Assembly: GCA_001600095.1 (NCBI GenBank)
Contig: BCIX01000003.1
Coordinates: forward strand, 2,108,001-2,172,000
Direction of reading: 5' to 3'
Source of the DNA: Bullera alba
Taxonomy: Eukaryota; Basidiomycota; Tremellomycetes; Tremellales; Bulleraceae
DNA: 64,000 nucleotides
Shown here piece after piece: positions 1 through 11,245 of this stretch; the stretch's first letter is position 1; every line of letters begins with the position of its first letter. The translations under genes were made by a program, and so were the position numbers. The notes below the pieces were generated by a model. It was not told the origin of the DNA. It did no database searches and saw nothing but the letters and a program-made list of their open reading frames with translations.

Positions 1-72
1 TTCGAGGACATTCCATTCGTTGCAACGAGTATCAGTCACAAGTCTGAGTGTCTAAACTCCCTAACCGCGGTG

Positions 73-80
73 CATATAAG
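73..80 (+). promoter_or_regulatory. TATA-like element of unknown gene copy 1
   Basis: A CATATAAG stretch lies about 100 bp upstream of the ATG at 178. The tandem paralogue has a similar CATATAT at 1743-1749, about 120 bp upstream of its own ATG. The equivalent placement in both copies supports a core promoter role, but this is inference. Confidence 0.35.
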
Positions 81-177
81 CAGTCTGTGTCAGTACTCGA
101 TGCTGCCCAGCTCCCCATCTCACCCACCACTCCCGCCACAGCACCAAATACTAGCCACTACCGCGACAGCAGACATC

Positions 178-1204
178 ATGGAATTGAGACGAGTCGGCCA
201 GACTGGTCGGACCCTTGGATCTGAGCTCGACACGGAAGACGCCGTGTGGAACGTGGATGAGAAGTACCAGAATCTTACCGAGAGGAATGCTTGGGCAGTA
301 TACTGCTTGAGCAAGTTGAGCGAGACCCATCCATGTTGGATAATGCCGAAATCGCTACACAACTCGCCTGCATGACAATTGAACACGATATTGAGAAGAT
401 CCTCTTGGCCGAGACCACCAACACAGGGGACAGGTTCAAGCATTTGGCCGAGTCATACGACAAATCTCTGGCTCAGGATGACAGTGAGAAGATGAAGACT
501 GGTATCGCAGAATCAAAGCTCTTCCTCAAAGCTTGCGCGCTCCTGTGCGACGATGACGCTGGCATCGATTGCAGCCTCGACTTTGACGAGTAAGTGGCAG
601 CTGTGGCTGGAAGACGAGCGAGGACTGACCTGGTCGTATCAGTTACCTCGCCATCACGTCCTCGATACTGGAGGACCTTGCAAAGTTTGAAAATTCAATG
701 CCGGGAGTCAATCTCTACCCGCAGACAGTGCCTAACCTCGTGCGTATTGACGAGCCGGTAGGCAAGCAGAGACCTGGAACAGCCACCAGAGTCAAAACCA
801 AGACCGAGTGGAGCATGAGTGACCAGCACACCAAGAGGACCAAAGACGAGATCAAAACCTTTCTCACCACTGTCGCATCTTGGAAGCCGGACTGGGATCC
901 CGATGCGGTCCTAAAGTTCCAGTCTGACATCTGGAACTTCACGGAGAAGGCCACTGCTAACACCAAAGGCTTGCAGGAAGTCAAGCTGCTGCGTAAGTAT
1001 TACAAGGAAAGATCCGACAAAAAGGCGCCAACTGAAAATCAGTGAGTCAAAGGTCCTGAGGCACAAATCCTGACCGTATATGAAGTGAGCCCCACGCTGA
1101 TGAGTGGTGCTAGGGCCATTCAGGCTACAGAGGCTGCCTTCCGTCTCTGGCTCATAGCGTCAGATGTGTCTGATCCATCGGATGCCGACGAGAACGCAGC
1201 ATAG
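178..1204 (+). pseudogene. Unknown gene, tandem copy 1, apparently frameshifted
   Basis: This is a paralogue of the gene at 1863-2866 and has no function I recognise. The ATG at 178 opens a reading frame starting MELRRVGQTGRTLGS, nearly identical to copy 2, but it stops at 375. From about 303 the similarity continues in another frame (ending AESKLFLKACALLCD) to 588. The two introns found in copy 2 are present at the same places (about 589-641, GTAAGT...CAG; about 1044-1112, GTGAGT...TAG), and the last exon ends at TAG 1202-1204. Comparison shows one base missing near 320: GTTGAG is followed by CGAG here and by TCGATG in copy 2. No convincing intron restores the frame. It is either a recent pseudogene or a sequence error. 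Splice sites and the third exon remain intact, so loss of function would be recent. Confidence 0.6.
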
Positions 1205-1862
1205 GAAGACTAGTCCGAGGAGTAGCGACGACTATCCACAAGTACTTCTGATTGAGTTGCAGAGTAAGTCCATCGAATTTAGGAGGTATGAACCTGTTCA
1301 GATGACTCAGTCGGTCGTCTATCGGTCTTGACGTGCTGAATCCAATGATGGGCTGATCGTTGCAAAGCTGGCCTCGTGAAGCGATACTGATGTAACACTA
1401 CGAGGGTATTGTGAATAATGAGAATGAAGCTGCCTTGGTTTGTCCTTTGAGGCGCACTAGGCGAAACGCAACCTTCCCCCTCGCAGCGCCTCCCCCTCAA
1501 CTAGCTCACGAGCTTCCTGCAGACGTCATTGGGGCTCACACACTCTCACATTTGAGGTCAACTCGGGAGATATCGCAGGGAGAGCCTACATGAAGGGTAG
1601 GATCGTCAAAACGCCAAACGCTGCTTCTCTATGTTCGCCGATACACTTCATGGTGGTAAGTCCTTTGATGGCATCGTGTTTCATCATTCGAGTAGCCTCC
1701 TCCCTCCGCACAAGACCAGGTGTGCTCGTATGGATGAAAAGGCATATATGCATCCCGTGATTGTATCAGTAGTCAAAATCGAACCCCAATCCACCCGTCC
1801 CCGCTACTCCATCGATATTCCCTCATTGCGTCACCGAAGACTGCAACTACACACCGGACACC
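1205..1862. other. Spacer between tandem unknown genes
   Basis: No gene is visible here. It must contain the 3' end of copy 1 and the promoter of copy 2, including a TATA-like CATATAT at 1743-1749. No tRNA or repeat was recognised. Confidence 0.5.
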
Positions 1863-2866
1863 ATGGAATTGACCCGAGTCGGCCAGACTGGTCGGACCCT
1901 TGGATCTGACCTTGACACGGAGGAGAAAATATGGACCCTTGGGACATATGGAGACCTGACCGAGAGGGATGCCTGGGGAGTATACTGCTCGGGCAAGTTG
2001 AGTCGATGCCCAGACATGGGCGATGAGGATGAGGAGGATGTCTTCAGGGGACTCGAGTTGGCGCTCTCGGCCGACGAGCTCGAGCTGGCAATCCTCGGCT
2101 CCGCGGACGATGTCAGCGAGAGGATCAAGGATCGGGTCAAAGTCCACGAGCGCGCTGTGGACCAGGACAGTGTCGCAGAGTCAAAGCTGTTTCTCAAAGC
2201 TTGCGCGCTGGTGTGCGATGGTGCCGATATAGATTGCACCCTCAAGTTCAAGGAGTGAGTGAAGCTGATTAATCAAGTGGGATCCATCTGACATTTAGTT
2301 ACCTCACCATCATGTCGACGATCCTGACGGACCTCTCGGAGATTGAAGATCCCATGCCGGGTGTCAATCTCTACCCGCAAACCGAAGTCAAAACCGTGCG
2401 TACTGTCGCCCCGTCAGACAAGCAAAGGCCTGGAACAGCCAGGAGGGTCAAAACCGAGTCCATCTGGAGCATGAGTGAAGCGAACATCGCAAACACCAAA
2501 AGGGAAATCAAAGACTTCCTCATCACAGTCGCTTCTTGGACACCGGATCTGGCTGCCGCAGATGTCGCCAGGTTCCAGTCTGACATCTGGGACTTCAAGG
2601 AGAAGGCCACGGCTAACACCAAGGGCTTGACGGAAGTCGAATTGCTGGGCAAGTACTACACGGACAGATCCAGCAAGAGAGCGCCGACTGAAAAGCAGTG
2701 AGTGGAGCCGCTTGACCGCTGGACATATCAATTTCGCGTAACTGATAATGCCAGGGCCATCGACGCTACAGAGGCCGCCTTTCGTCTCTGGCTCAGAGCG
2801 GCAGATGTACCGGAGCCATCCGACGACGATGAGAGTGCTGCATCGGAAGATGAAATCGAGGAGTAG
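1863..2866 (+). CDS. Unknown protein, tandem copy 2 (300 aa)
   Basis: Three exons (1863-2254, 2299-2697, 2755-2866) give 300 residues with all phases consistent. The protein starts MELTRVGQTGRTLGS and looks soluble, with no signal peptide or membrane segment. Residues about 55-100 are acidic (a DEDEED run and many Glu/Asp), followed by a conserved block VAESKLFLKACALVCDG. The second exon has Lys/Thr-rich text including PGVNLYPQT and RFQSDIWDF, and the C-terminus is acidic (ends EDEIEE). The same blocks are conserved in copy 1, showing which parts are constrained. I do not recognise a family. It may be lineage-specific. The tandem position and identical intron positions show local gene duplication. 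Confidence 0.7.
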
Positions 2867-3484
2867 CGACGGATGTTCGCATAGGTCGACTCCGGGTCCG
2901 GATCGAGTGGTAGAGTAAGTTGAGTTCAGTTTCAGTAGGAGTTTGGAAATATGAACGCATCGAGATTGTTGGAAAAGCTGTGAACGGTGTCGGGGGGCTT
3001 GCCGTCGTCAGAGTGCTGCGGTCTGGGTGGAATGGAAAAGATGATAGCTGCCGGCGAGCTGTTTTCCAACGATCGTCTTGCTATTTCCAAGCTCGGTCCG
3101 CAAATTCGGTCACGAGGTGGTGCCAAACAACATCAGAACCAATGGGTAGTCTGGGAGGTGTCTCAGGTCCCTTCTTCCTCTGATTCGCCCTGTCATTGGG
3201 GTACTTTGACCATCATATCGTGCTCAACACCATCTCATACGATCAATCCACCCAGAGCCGACTACAATCTACCCCTCAGCACGCAAGGCTCTGCTGCTGA
3301 AGATCTTTGAATTCGCGGAATCAAATCGATCGAGTCCGAAATCTCAACTTTTTTTCTTCCGCTCCCCCCCCTCTCCTGTCTCCGCCCCCCGCCCAGCAGC
3401 TTCCAGCCCGCTGACCCGAGCCCAACCAGTCCTCATCCTGTCTCTTCAACGTTCTTCTCGACGTTGAACACTCAATCTGCCTGT
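2867..3484. promoter_or_regulatory. Promoter and leader of the SHMT gene
   Basis: No gene is seen. The last 150 bp before the SHMT ATG are strongly pyrimidine-rich (around 3349-3400, runs of T and C), typical of highly expressed fungal promoters near the transcription start. No canonical TATA box was recognised. Confidence 0.4.
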
Positions 3485-5377
3485 ATGCTCGCTCTGAAAG
3501 GTCTCAGATCAATCACCTCGTCAACACTAAAAACATCGCTCAAAACACCAGTCAGAATGGTCGCCTCCGTCCCCGTCCCCACAGACTTCGTGAGTCGCGT
3601 CTGATCTTGATCGTCAGGGTGGAAGCTGATGCTGTGGCCTCTGGCCTTTGTAGAACGCCTGTCTTTACACCAACCTCGCCGAGGCTGACCCCGAGGTCGC
3701 CAAGATCGTCGAGGATGAGACGTGGAGACAGTTCTCCGGTCTCGAGCTCATCGCTTCCGAGGTGAGCAGACATTCATCACTTCGGCCGATCGCGCCATCG
3801 GGCCGTGAGGATAGATACTGATCGGGAGTAGAACTTGACCTCGCTCGCCGTCATGGAGGCCAACGGTTCTATCCTCACCAACAAGTACTCTGAGGGTCTC
3901 CCAGGCGCCCGATACTACGGTGGTAACGAGGTTAGTCAGCTATATGATTTACCCAGTCTAGAGCTGACGATGATCTAGCACATCGACATCCTCGAGAACC
4001 TCTGCCGAGAGCGAGCGCTCAAGGCCTTCAACCTCGACCCCAAGGTCTGGGGTGTCAACGTCCAGCCATACTCTGGATCTACCGCCAAGTGAGCTGGTCG
4101 CGACGCGAAGGGTTCTGAACTCGACTAACTTTGCCTAGCTTCGCCACCTTCACCGCTCTGATCAACCCCCAGGACCGAATCATGGGTCTCGGTCTCCCAG
4201 ACGGTGGTCACTTGACCCACGGTTACTACACCGCCAAGAAGAAGATCACCGCTTCTTCCATCTACTTCCAGTCGTTCCCTTACCGAGTTGACCCATCCAC
4301 CGGTATCATCGACTACCCACAGCTCGAGACCAACGCCAACCTGTTCAAGCCAAGATTGGTCGTCTGCGGTGGATCCGCCTACCCCCGAGACTGGGACTAC
4401 GGAAGGCTCCGAAAGATTGCCGACGCTCAGGGTGCCTACCTCATGAGCGACATGGCCCACATCTCCGGTCTCGTCGCCGCTGGCGAGCAGAACTCTCCCT
4501 TCGAGTTCTGTGACGTTGTCACCTCGACCACCCACAAGACCCTCCGAGGCCCACGGGCCGGTATCATCTTCTTCCGAAAGGACAAGGAGGCCGACATTGA
4601 GGCTCGAATCAACGCCGCTGTCTTCCCAGCTTGCCAGGGTGGACCACACAACAACGTGAGTCAGATCCCAATCTACAATAAGACTTCAGAGCTGACGCAG
4701 ATCCTAGACCATCGCCGGTATCGCCGTCGCCCTCAAGCAGGCCGCCGACCCAGCGTTCAAGGCTTACGCCAAGCAGGTCCGGGCCAACGCTGATGCCATG
4801 GCCAAGGTTCTCTTCAAGTACGGCTACAAGCTCCAGACCGACGGAACTGAGAACCACTTGATCCTCTGGGATCTCCGACCTATCGGTCTGACCGGATCCA
4901 AGGTCGAGAAGATCTGTGACGCCGCTCACATCACCCTGAACAAGAACGCCGTTGCTGGTGACACATCCGCCCTTGTGCCAGGTGGTGTCCGAGTCGGTGC
5001 CTCCGCTCTGACTTCGCGATCCATGTACGAGAAGGACGTTGAGGTGAGCGACCGTGTTGTCACTTATTAGGCAGAAGCTGAATGTTACCTCCCTGTAGCA
5101 AGTCGCCGAGTTCCTCCACCGAGTCGTCCAGATCTCCCTGCAGACGCAGAAGGAGGCCGGATCCAAGCTCCTCAAGGACTTCACCAAGGCCTTCGAGTCT
5201 GGCAGCGGTGAGGCGCCCAAGCTCATCGCCGAGCTCAAGAAGGACGTCATGAAGTTCGCCACCAGCTTCCCCCTGCCCGGTATCCCAGACACTGTGAGTA
5301 TGATAGTGTTGTGGTCTAAGGCACTTGCTGAAGCCTCTCAGTCCGTCATCAAGCGACCCCAGGGCGTCGACCTCTAA
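3485..5377 (+). CDS. SHMT: Serine hydroxymethyltransferase, probable dual start
   Basis: PLP enzyme that converts serine and tetrahydrofolate to glycine and 5,10-methylene-THF in one-carbon metabolism. Eight exons (3485-3589, 3654-3761, 3832-3930, 3979-4088, 4139-4655, 4708-5043, 5099-5293, 5342-5377) encode 501 residues. Recognisable family blocks include ELIASEN near the N-terminus, [14 protein letters not shown], and the PLP-lysine region [12 protein letters not shown]. The first 24 residues ([20 protein letters not shown]) are basic, Ser/Thr-rich and without acids, like a mitochondrial presequence. A second in-frame ATG at 3557 starts [11 protein letters not shown], close to where cytosolic SHMTs begin. 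One gene could thus supply both compartments by alternative initiation, which is inference. The fold and function are certain from the sequence. Confidence 0.96.
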
Positions 5378-5817
5378 GCTGCGTCCATTGACCAGCGGCT
5401 GGAGCGGAGGGAGGACCCGAAAAATTGGAGAGAAGGTTACCACTTCACTTTTATAGATACTCAACATACCTTTCTGGCTATCTTGGATCATTTCATCATG
5501 AGCCATGCTTGTACACAACCACCTTGTCATATCACCACATGCAGATGCAAAGAGATCTCCCTCGCGACGTGTAGAGCCCTTCTGATCGACGTTGTTTGGT
5601 TCCGTCGTGCGCGTCCGTTTGACCTCCACTTTCGAGTCTGCTTTCTATGAGTGAGTCAACTTTTGGATCAACAGTACTTGCGATCACTCATTGCAACACC
5701 ATCTCAATCGTCACACTCTGCATGCTCACCCAGCTACGGCTCGACTGAATCCTGAGGCGTGACTGGCCCTGCCAATAATTTGCCAGGCTTCAGACAAGGC
5801 AATGGGACAGGCGCGGG
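5378..5817. other. Spacer between SHMT and TOP3
   Basis: No gene is seen in these 440 bp. It holds the 3' end of SHMT and the TOP3 promoter. Nothing else is recognised. Confidence 0.5.
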
Positions 5818-8800
5818 ATGAGAGTACTTTGCGTCGCTGAAAAGCCCAGTATCTCAAAGAGCATCACCCAGATCCTCTCGGGAGGGCAGTTCGACAACGT
5901 AAGTGTAATCTCCATGCTGGATCCACCACTTCATGTCGGATTGTGCTGATGTAGAAGTGTAGCGGTCCGGGATACACAAGTATATCAGGAATTACGACTT
6001 TTCATACCGGTTTCCACCTCCTCTAGGCGGTCCTGGCGATGCCGACTTCACTGTCACCGCTGTACTCGGTCATTTGACCGGTAGCGTGAGCTACCCAACA
6101 TTGGTAATCCTTGAGGAAATCAGCTCACATGGACTTGACTTGATAGGACTTTCCCGATGATTTACGGAAATGGGGTTCCTGTGACCCTTTCACCCTGTTC
6201 GACGCCCCCATCATCACTTCCGTCTCCCAAGTGAGTCGAGCTTCCACAGTCTGACCGAAGGCAAGCTCACCTCGGGTGATAGGACCTGAAGCAAGTCGCG
6301 ACCAACCTCAAGAACGAGGCAAGACGGGCGGACATGCTCATGATTTGGACGGATTGCGATCGTGAAGGTGAACATATAGGATCGGAAGTCGCTGCCGTGT
6401 GTCGGAGCGTGAACCGGAACATCATTGTCAAACGAGCTCGATTCAGTGCTATCATAGCTGCGTGAGTCTTTCAGCTGCCTGTTCCCCCCGGCCATTAGCT
6501 GAGACTATCTTGGTATTAGCCAGATCCACAATGCGTGCAAACAGGCAAATGATCTGGACATGCGACAGGCAAATGCGGTGGAAGCGAGGATCAATCTGGA
6601 TCTCAGGATCGGAGCGGCTTTCACTAGACTTACAAGTCTGGGATTACAAGCCCGTCTCCCCGAACTCGCTCAGCAGGTCATCAGTTATGGTGAGCTGCTC
6701 TCTTATTCTTGCACAGTCTAGAAAAGCTGACCATTCTTCTAGGACCCTGTCAATTCCCCACGCTAGGCTTCGTGGTGGACCAATGGAACAGAGTACAGGC
6801 CTTTGTCCCCGAAACCTTCTGGTACATCTACGTCGCTATCGAAAAGGAGGACGAGGGTGATCCGACCAAAGTCGAGACTGTCGAGTTCAAATGGAGGCGC
6901 AACCACCTCTTCGACATGGAGACCGCGGTGGTGCTATACGAGCAGTGCGTCGAGAGACCTACCGCCACGGTGATCAAAGTGGACAACAAGCCAGCGAACA
7001 AGTGGTAGGTGCAGGCTGAGCTTTGGCAGCCGGATTGGAGACTGATGACGGCCTAAGGAAACCACTACCTCTCACCACTGTCGAGCTGCAGCAGTCCGGT
7101 TCGAGGCTGCTGCACATGGCTCCCAAAAAGATCTTAGATGTAAGCGACCGTGTGGCATGAAGGAGGATGGACGATTTGCTGACTTCTGCAGATCGCTGAG
7201 AAGCTGTATCAGAAGGGGTTCCTGAGTTATCCTCGTACAGAGACGGATCGGTACGATAAGGACTTTGACTTCCAATCCCTCATTCAGAAACAGACCTATG
7301 ATGGGACCTGGGGCGCTTTCGCCCAGAGGTGAGTCTAAAGCTTCCATCGGGAGGACTTTTGCTCACGTCGGTAGACTGGTGGACGGGGAGTTTGAAAGGC
7401 CGAGGAATGGTAAAAAGGACGATAAAGCCCATCCCCCCATTCACCCCACTGCCCACGCTGGCAACCTCGAAGCAGACGAGAGACGGGTGTTCGAATTGAT
7501 CACCAGGCGATTCTTGGCCTCTTGTCATAGTAATGCCAAGGGCAATACAACGACCGTCGAGGTCGAAATCGCCAATGAGATCTTCTCGACTACTGGTAAG
7601 TCAATTCCTGCGTGACATTGAAGCACAAAGGCCATGTAATCATATAAGCGGGGTTTCAGAGCGGTGCTAATGAGCAATGTAGGCCTGATTGTCACTCAGA
7701 GGAATTACCTCGAAGTGTACCCCTACGACAAGTGGGCAACGAACGCGGTACCGAATTTCCAAGTGGGCGAGCAGTTCATGCCCTCGGTCTGCGAGTTGAA
7801 AGAGGGGACTACGACCCGGCCCAGTCTGCTCACTGAAGCGGATCTCGTCGGTCTCATGGACAAGAACGGAATAGGTGAGTTCAAGCCAAGTGTGCTAGGG
7901 CGATTTGGATATTGACGAAAGATGTAGGAACCGACGCTACAATCGCCGAGCATATCTCGAAGATTGTGGAAAGGCAGTATGTCCATGAGAAGCAAGAGCA
8001 AAGGACGAAGTATCTCGTTCCGTCCCCGCTGGGTATCGGACTGGTGGAGGGGTACAATAAGATAGGCCTGGATAGGTCCTTGAGCAAACCCCATCTCCGA
8101 GCCGAGGTGAGTTTGCTTCAAAGAACTATAAGTCCTTGTGTGCTGATGGGAGGGTGTAGACGGAACATCGGATGCAGCTGATCTGCGATGGAGTCAAGCA
8201 GAAGGCTGAAGTGCTGGACGTCACATTGGACGAGTACAGGGATGTCTTTGTCACCGCCAGAAGGGAGTTCAACACCGTGATCCAGGTGGGCGACTCCTCC
8301 ACCTCCAGAAAGGGTGTCGCTGACGAGGTTAGAGCGTGATGGATTATATGCACGGCGAGGGGGACGCGCAAGATGCTCTACGAGCCGCAACTCGAGGCGG
8401 TCGAGGTGGACGAGGTGCCGCCGCCCGAGGTCGCGGCGGTCGTGGGGGCAGAGGAGGTGGGGGTGCTCCACCTCCCGCTAGGAATATTCGGCAAGATGAC
8501 GACGACGACAATGATGATGATAGCGACGGAGGGGACGGGTTCGAAGGTGGTGCAGGGGCGGTACGGCGTGGTGGAGCGACCACCGCTCGAGCCAGTACTC
8601 GTGGCCGAGGCGCTTCCACCTCGACTCGGGGTGGAAGGGCTAGCGGGGCAGAGGCCAAAGCACCAGCAAAGCGCAAAAAGCCAGACGACGGTAGGTCAAG
8701 TTGGATGCAGGCATGGTCGTGTAGCTGACTGGGGTAGGCGATGGAGGAGATGGGCCGAAGTGTAATTGCGACACGGCGGCAGTCAAGAGGACTGTCAACA

Positions 8801-9875
8801 AGGCAGACTCTGGTAATTTTGGGAAACATTTCTGGACCTGTCCGAAACCGATGGACGAGCAGTGTGGCTACTTTGTGAGTACATCCCCCAAACACTTGAC
8901 ACTGTTAACGTAGTGGTTAGGAATGGGCAGAGGGCGAGGGGGCCAATGCGGCAGGACCGAGTCGGACAAAGTCTGCACCACCGGCCAAGAAGCCTAGAGC
9001 GGTGAGTTCCAAGATCACGTCGCGCTGAATGATCACTGTGTTGGCATAGCTGACATAGAGCGTAGGCGCCGGCGCACCAAGGCGATGGGGACGTGAAGCG
9101 CTGCGACTGTCGCCTAGAGGCGAAATGCATAACGGTGGTCAAGGAGGGTCCGAACAAAGGCCGTCAATTCTGGTGAGCACCCCCTCACCCTTCTTTAACA
9201 TGCGCTCATGGGCGGTGTAGGACATGCCCGAATAGCGCAAAGGCGCAGTGTAAATACTTTGAATGGGTGGAAGAGGGGTTGGGCCCACAGACGGATTCCT
9301 ACACCCGTGAAGCCCGGGGTCCGCGCACAAACACCGCCGACTCGGGCGGCGGCTCTTCCGGCGGTGAGTCCCACGCGAGACAGGAGGCGGTCAGTTGCTG
9401 ATGCTGGATGGGGTAGGGTGCTATAAGTGTAATGAACAGGGTCATTGGGCGAACGCATGTCCGAACGACGGGGCAGGGTCGAAATCGAAATCGAAACCAA
9501 GTGGGAGATCGGGCAGCGGTTTCGGTGGGCCTGATACCTCGAATGACGGTGAGTGCGCTCAGGGCGGGAAGAGAAGGGAGAGGGGAGCTGAATTGCGCTG
9601 GAGAATGCTATAAATGCGGCAAGACGGGTCATTGGGCTAGCAACTGCCCGAACGAGGGGTCCACCAGTCGAAGCAGCAGAGGCGGTTCCAGGGGGAGAGG
9701 GAGGGGCGGTAGTTCGTCTCGTCGAGGTGGAGCCAGTGGAGGCACTTCAGGTGGTGAGTACCATAACAAGGGGGCTGCTGACCCGGGAGAATGCTTCAAG
9801 TGCGGCAAACCTGGTCATTGGTCGAATGCGTGTCCGAACGATGGAGGGAGGGGAGGTAGAGGACGATGGGGATGA
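5818..9875 (+). CDS. TOP3: DNA topoisomerase III with GRF and CCHC zinc modules
   Basis: Type IA topoisomerase that nicks and passes single strands, usually with a RecQ helicase and Rmi1. Nineteen exons joined by hand sum to 1021 residues with consistent phase. The N-terminal TOPRIM fold starts RVLCVAEKPSISKSI; its acidic motif is WTDCDREGEHIG (exon 6283-6461). The catalytic tyrosine lies in SYGPCQFPTLGF across the 6690-6742 intron. Further core motifs are LSYPRTETDRY and NGIGTDATIAEH. The exon at 8333-8690 codes an Arg/Gly-rich linker with an Asp-rich patch. It is followed by two GRF-type zinc fingers (CNCDTA...CPKPMDEQCGYFEW and CDCRLE...CPNSAKAQCKYFEW) and three CCHC zinc knuckles with the pattern CxKCxxxGHW..CPN near 9418, 9604 and 9791. 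A 36-nt intron-like segment at 9754-9789 is in frame and is probably read as coding. The length and tail match the topoisomerase III-alpha type. Confidence 0.95.
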
Positions 9876-10027
9876 AGTCGAGTTGATATCAGCATCTCAG
9901 CATGGATTGAGAGATGAATGCCGTGTCAACTGATTAAGGGGATTGTCAACGGTGTTGTGGACTCAAGCCAGATCAGTGCCCGGTGAGCGTTGGTCCAGGC
10001 GACGTTGGGGTGGTCACTATGTTTACA

Positions 10028-10980
10028 TTACTGTTCCTTCTGTATCAACAGGAACAGTCCCACGACTCCTAGTAGGGCGTACTTGAGCTGCGGAAAGTCG
10101 TTCTAAAAGAACACTTGTCAGCTCTGAAACGGCAACACAGTCGACTCAGCTGACTCACCATTGCTATCGTCACGTATCCGACATAAGGCAGGAAGCTATG
10201 ATGGCAGAGTCAGCTAAAGCGCTTTGAATGCTATGTGGCAGCTTCATAGAGGAGATAGGCGAGGGCAGACGATGCTGATATCGAAGCAGGACCCACCCGC
10301 TAACTTTCCCCACGATATGCTTCCTTTCTATCCACTTGGTACCGTTATACAGGATCACATCGTCGCCGTCGTTATTGTCCCCTTTGGTCAAGAGGAGTTG
10401 TGTGGTGTTGCTAAACCGATCAGCTTGGTGGTCCAACCTGGTTAGGAAGCTGGACCCACGTCTTATGCGATTCTATCACGCGATGGACTATGGGTATATC
10501 CGCCCCGGGTCTAACCATCAGATCAGCTAAGCCTAGAGGTGACGGATCACAGCTTGGTAGCTTACATCTTGTACACTGTGATATCTCCAATTTCGTACGG
10601 CGTCGGTGGATTCGTTAGGAACAGGATATCTCCTCTATAGAACGCTGGCTCCATTGATCCCCTGAGCCGTGTCAGTCAAGTCCAAATCCCCAACTGCCTG
10701 GAGCCAGCGGTATCCGTTGGGAAGGGGCAGAGGTGGTCGGAACTCACGAGAGGACGACTACTATCGGAGACTCGGAGTTGGTCACCAGACACAAAGCCTT
10801 CCACATCATCAACCCCGATGCCACCACAGAAAGGAAGTTGAGCGCCTGGAACAGGAGCTACCAAGTTGGATTAGCTCATGAACCCTTCCTTGTAAACGTT
10901 GGAATATGCGGGGGAGAGAGCTGCAGACGCACCCCCTGGACACCCAACTTCCGCAGCCGAGCGATCTCCGAGGAGAACAT
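10028..10980 (-). CDS. SEC11: Signal peptidase complex catalytic subunit Sec11
   Basis: ER membrane serine protease that removes signal peptides from secretory proteins. Seven exons (10933-10980, 10748-10857, 10661-10566, 10510-10460, 10410-10297, 10195-10159, 10102-10028) give 176 residues, the usual Sec11 length. Visible signatures are the N-terminal membrane anchor ([17 protein letters not shown]), the catalytic serine block VVLSGSMEPAF, the [10 protein letters not shown] segment, the catalytic histidine in IPIVHRVIE, and [11 protein letters not shown] with its conserved Asp. The C-terminus is a second hydrophobic helix ([11 protein letters not shown]). It has the catalytic Ser-His-Asp arrangement of the eukaryotic ER type rather than the bacterial Ser-Lys. 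It is transcribed divergently from the tryptophanyl-tRNA synthetase. Confidence 0.95.
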
Positions 10981-11245
10981 GTCGGCGAGGTGATATGCTT
11001 GATGCTCTGCAGATGAGTGAGATCTAAGCTAGTGTGATGCATCGACGTCAGTGATAGCGTTGAGGGGGTTAGTGGTGGCGAGCGCGGGCATAATATTTGC
11101 CACGTCATCATTTCTGAAACGTTATCAGAACGGGGCACCATCCCTTGAACCTCTCGGTGTTCAACACGCCTCTATCTCTCAATTTGTCCTCCATTCGTCT
11201 CATCCAAGTACCACTCCTATACCAACAAGTAGAGCGTATCCTGAC
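10981..11245. promoter_or_regulatory. Shared divergent promoter SEC11 / WRS1
   Basis: Only 265 bp separate the ATG of SEC11 (minus) from the ATG of the tryptophanyl-tRNA synthetase (plus), so both promoters must share this interval. An open frame runs through it into WRS1 but has no ATG before 11246. Confidence 0.6.

Noticed and set aside
4609..5629. Two long minus-strand frames across the end of SHMT
   Set aside because: They are shadows of conserved SHMT exons; no splice signals or family similarity on that strand.
8344..8895. Long minus-strand frame rich in Ala/Pro/Arg opposite the TOP3 linker
   Set aside because: It is the antisense shadow of the Gly/Arg-rich TOP3 exon; the plus strand encodes a conserved family.
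11051..11245. In-frame upstream extension of the tryptophanyl-tRNA synthetase that looks like a mitochondrial signal
   Set aside because: The frame is open but begins with GTG and contains no ATG before 11246. Non-ATG initiation would be needed, so I do not claim dual targeting.
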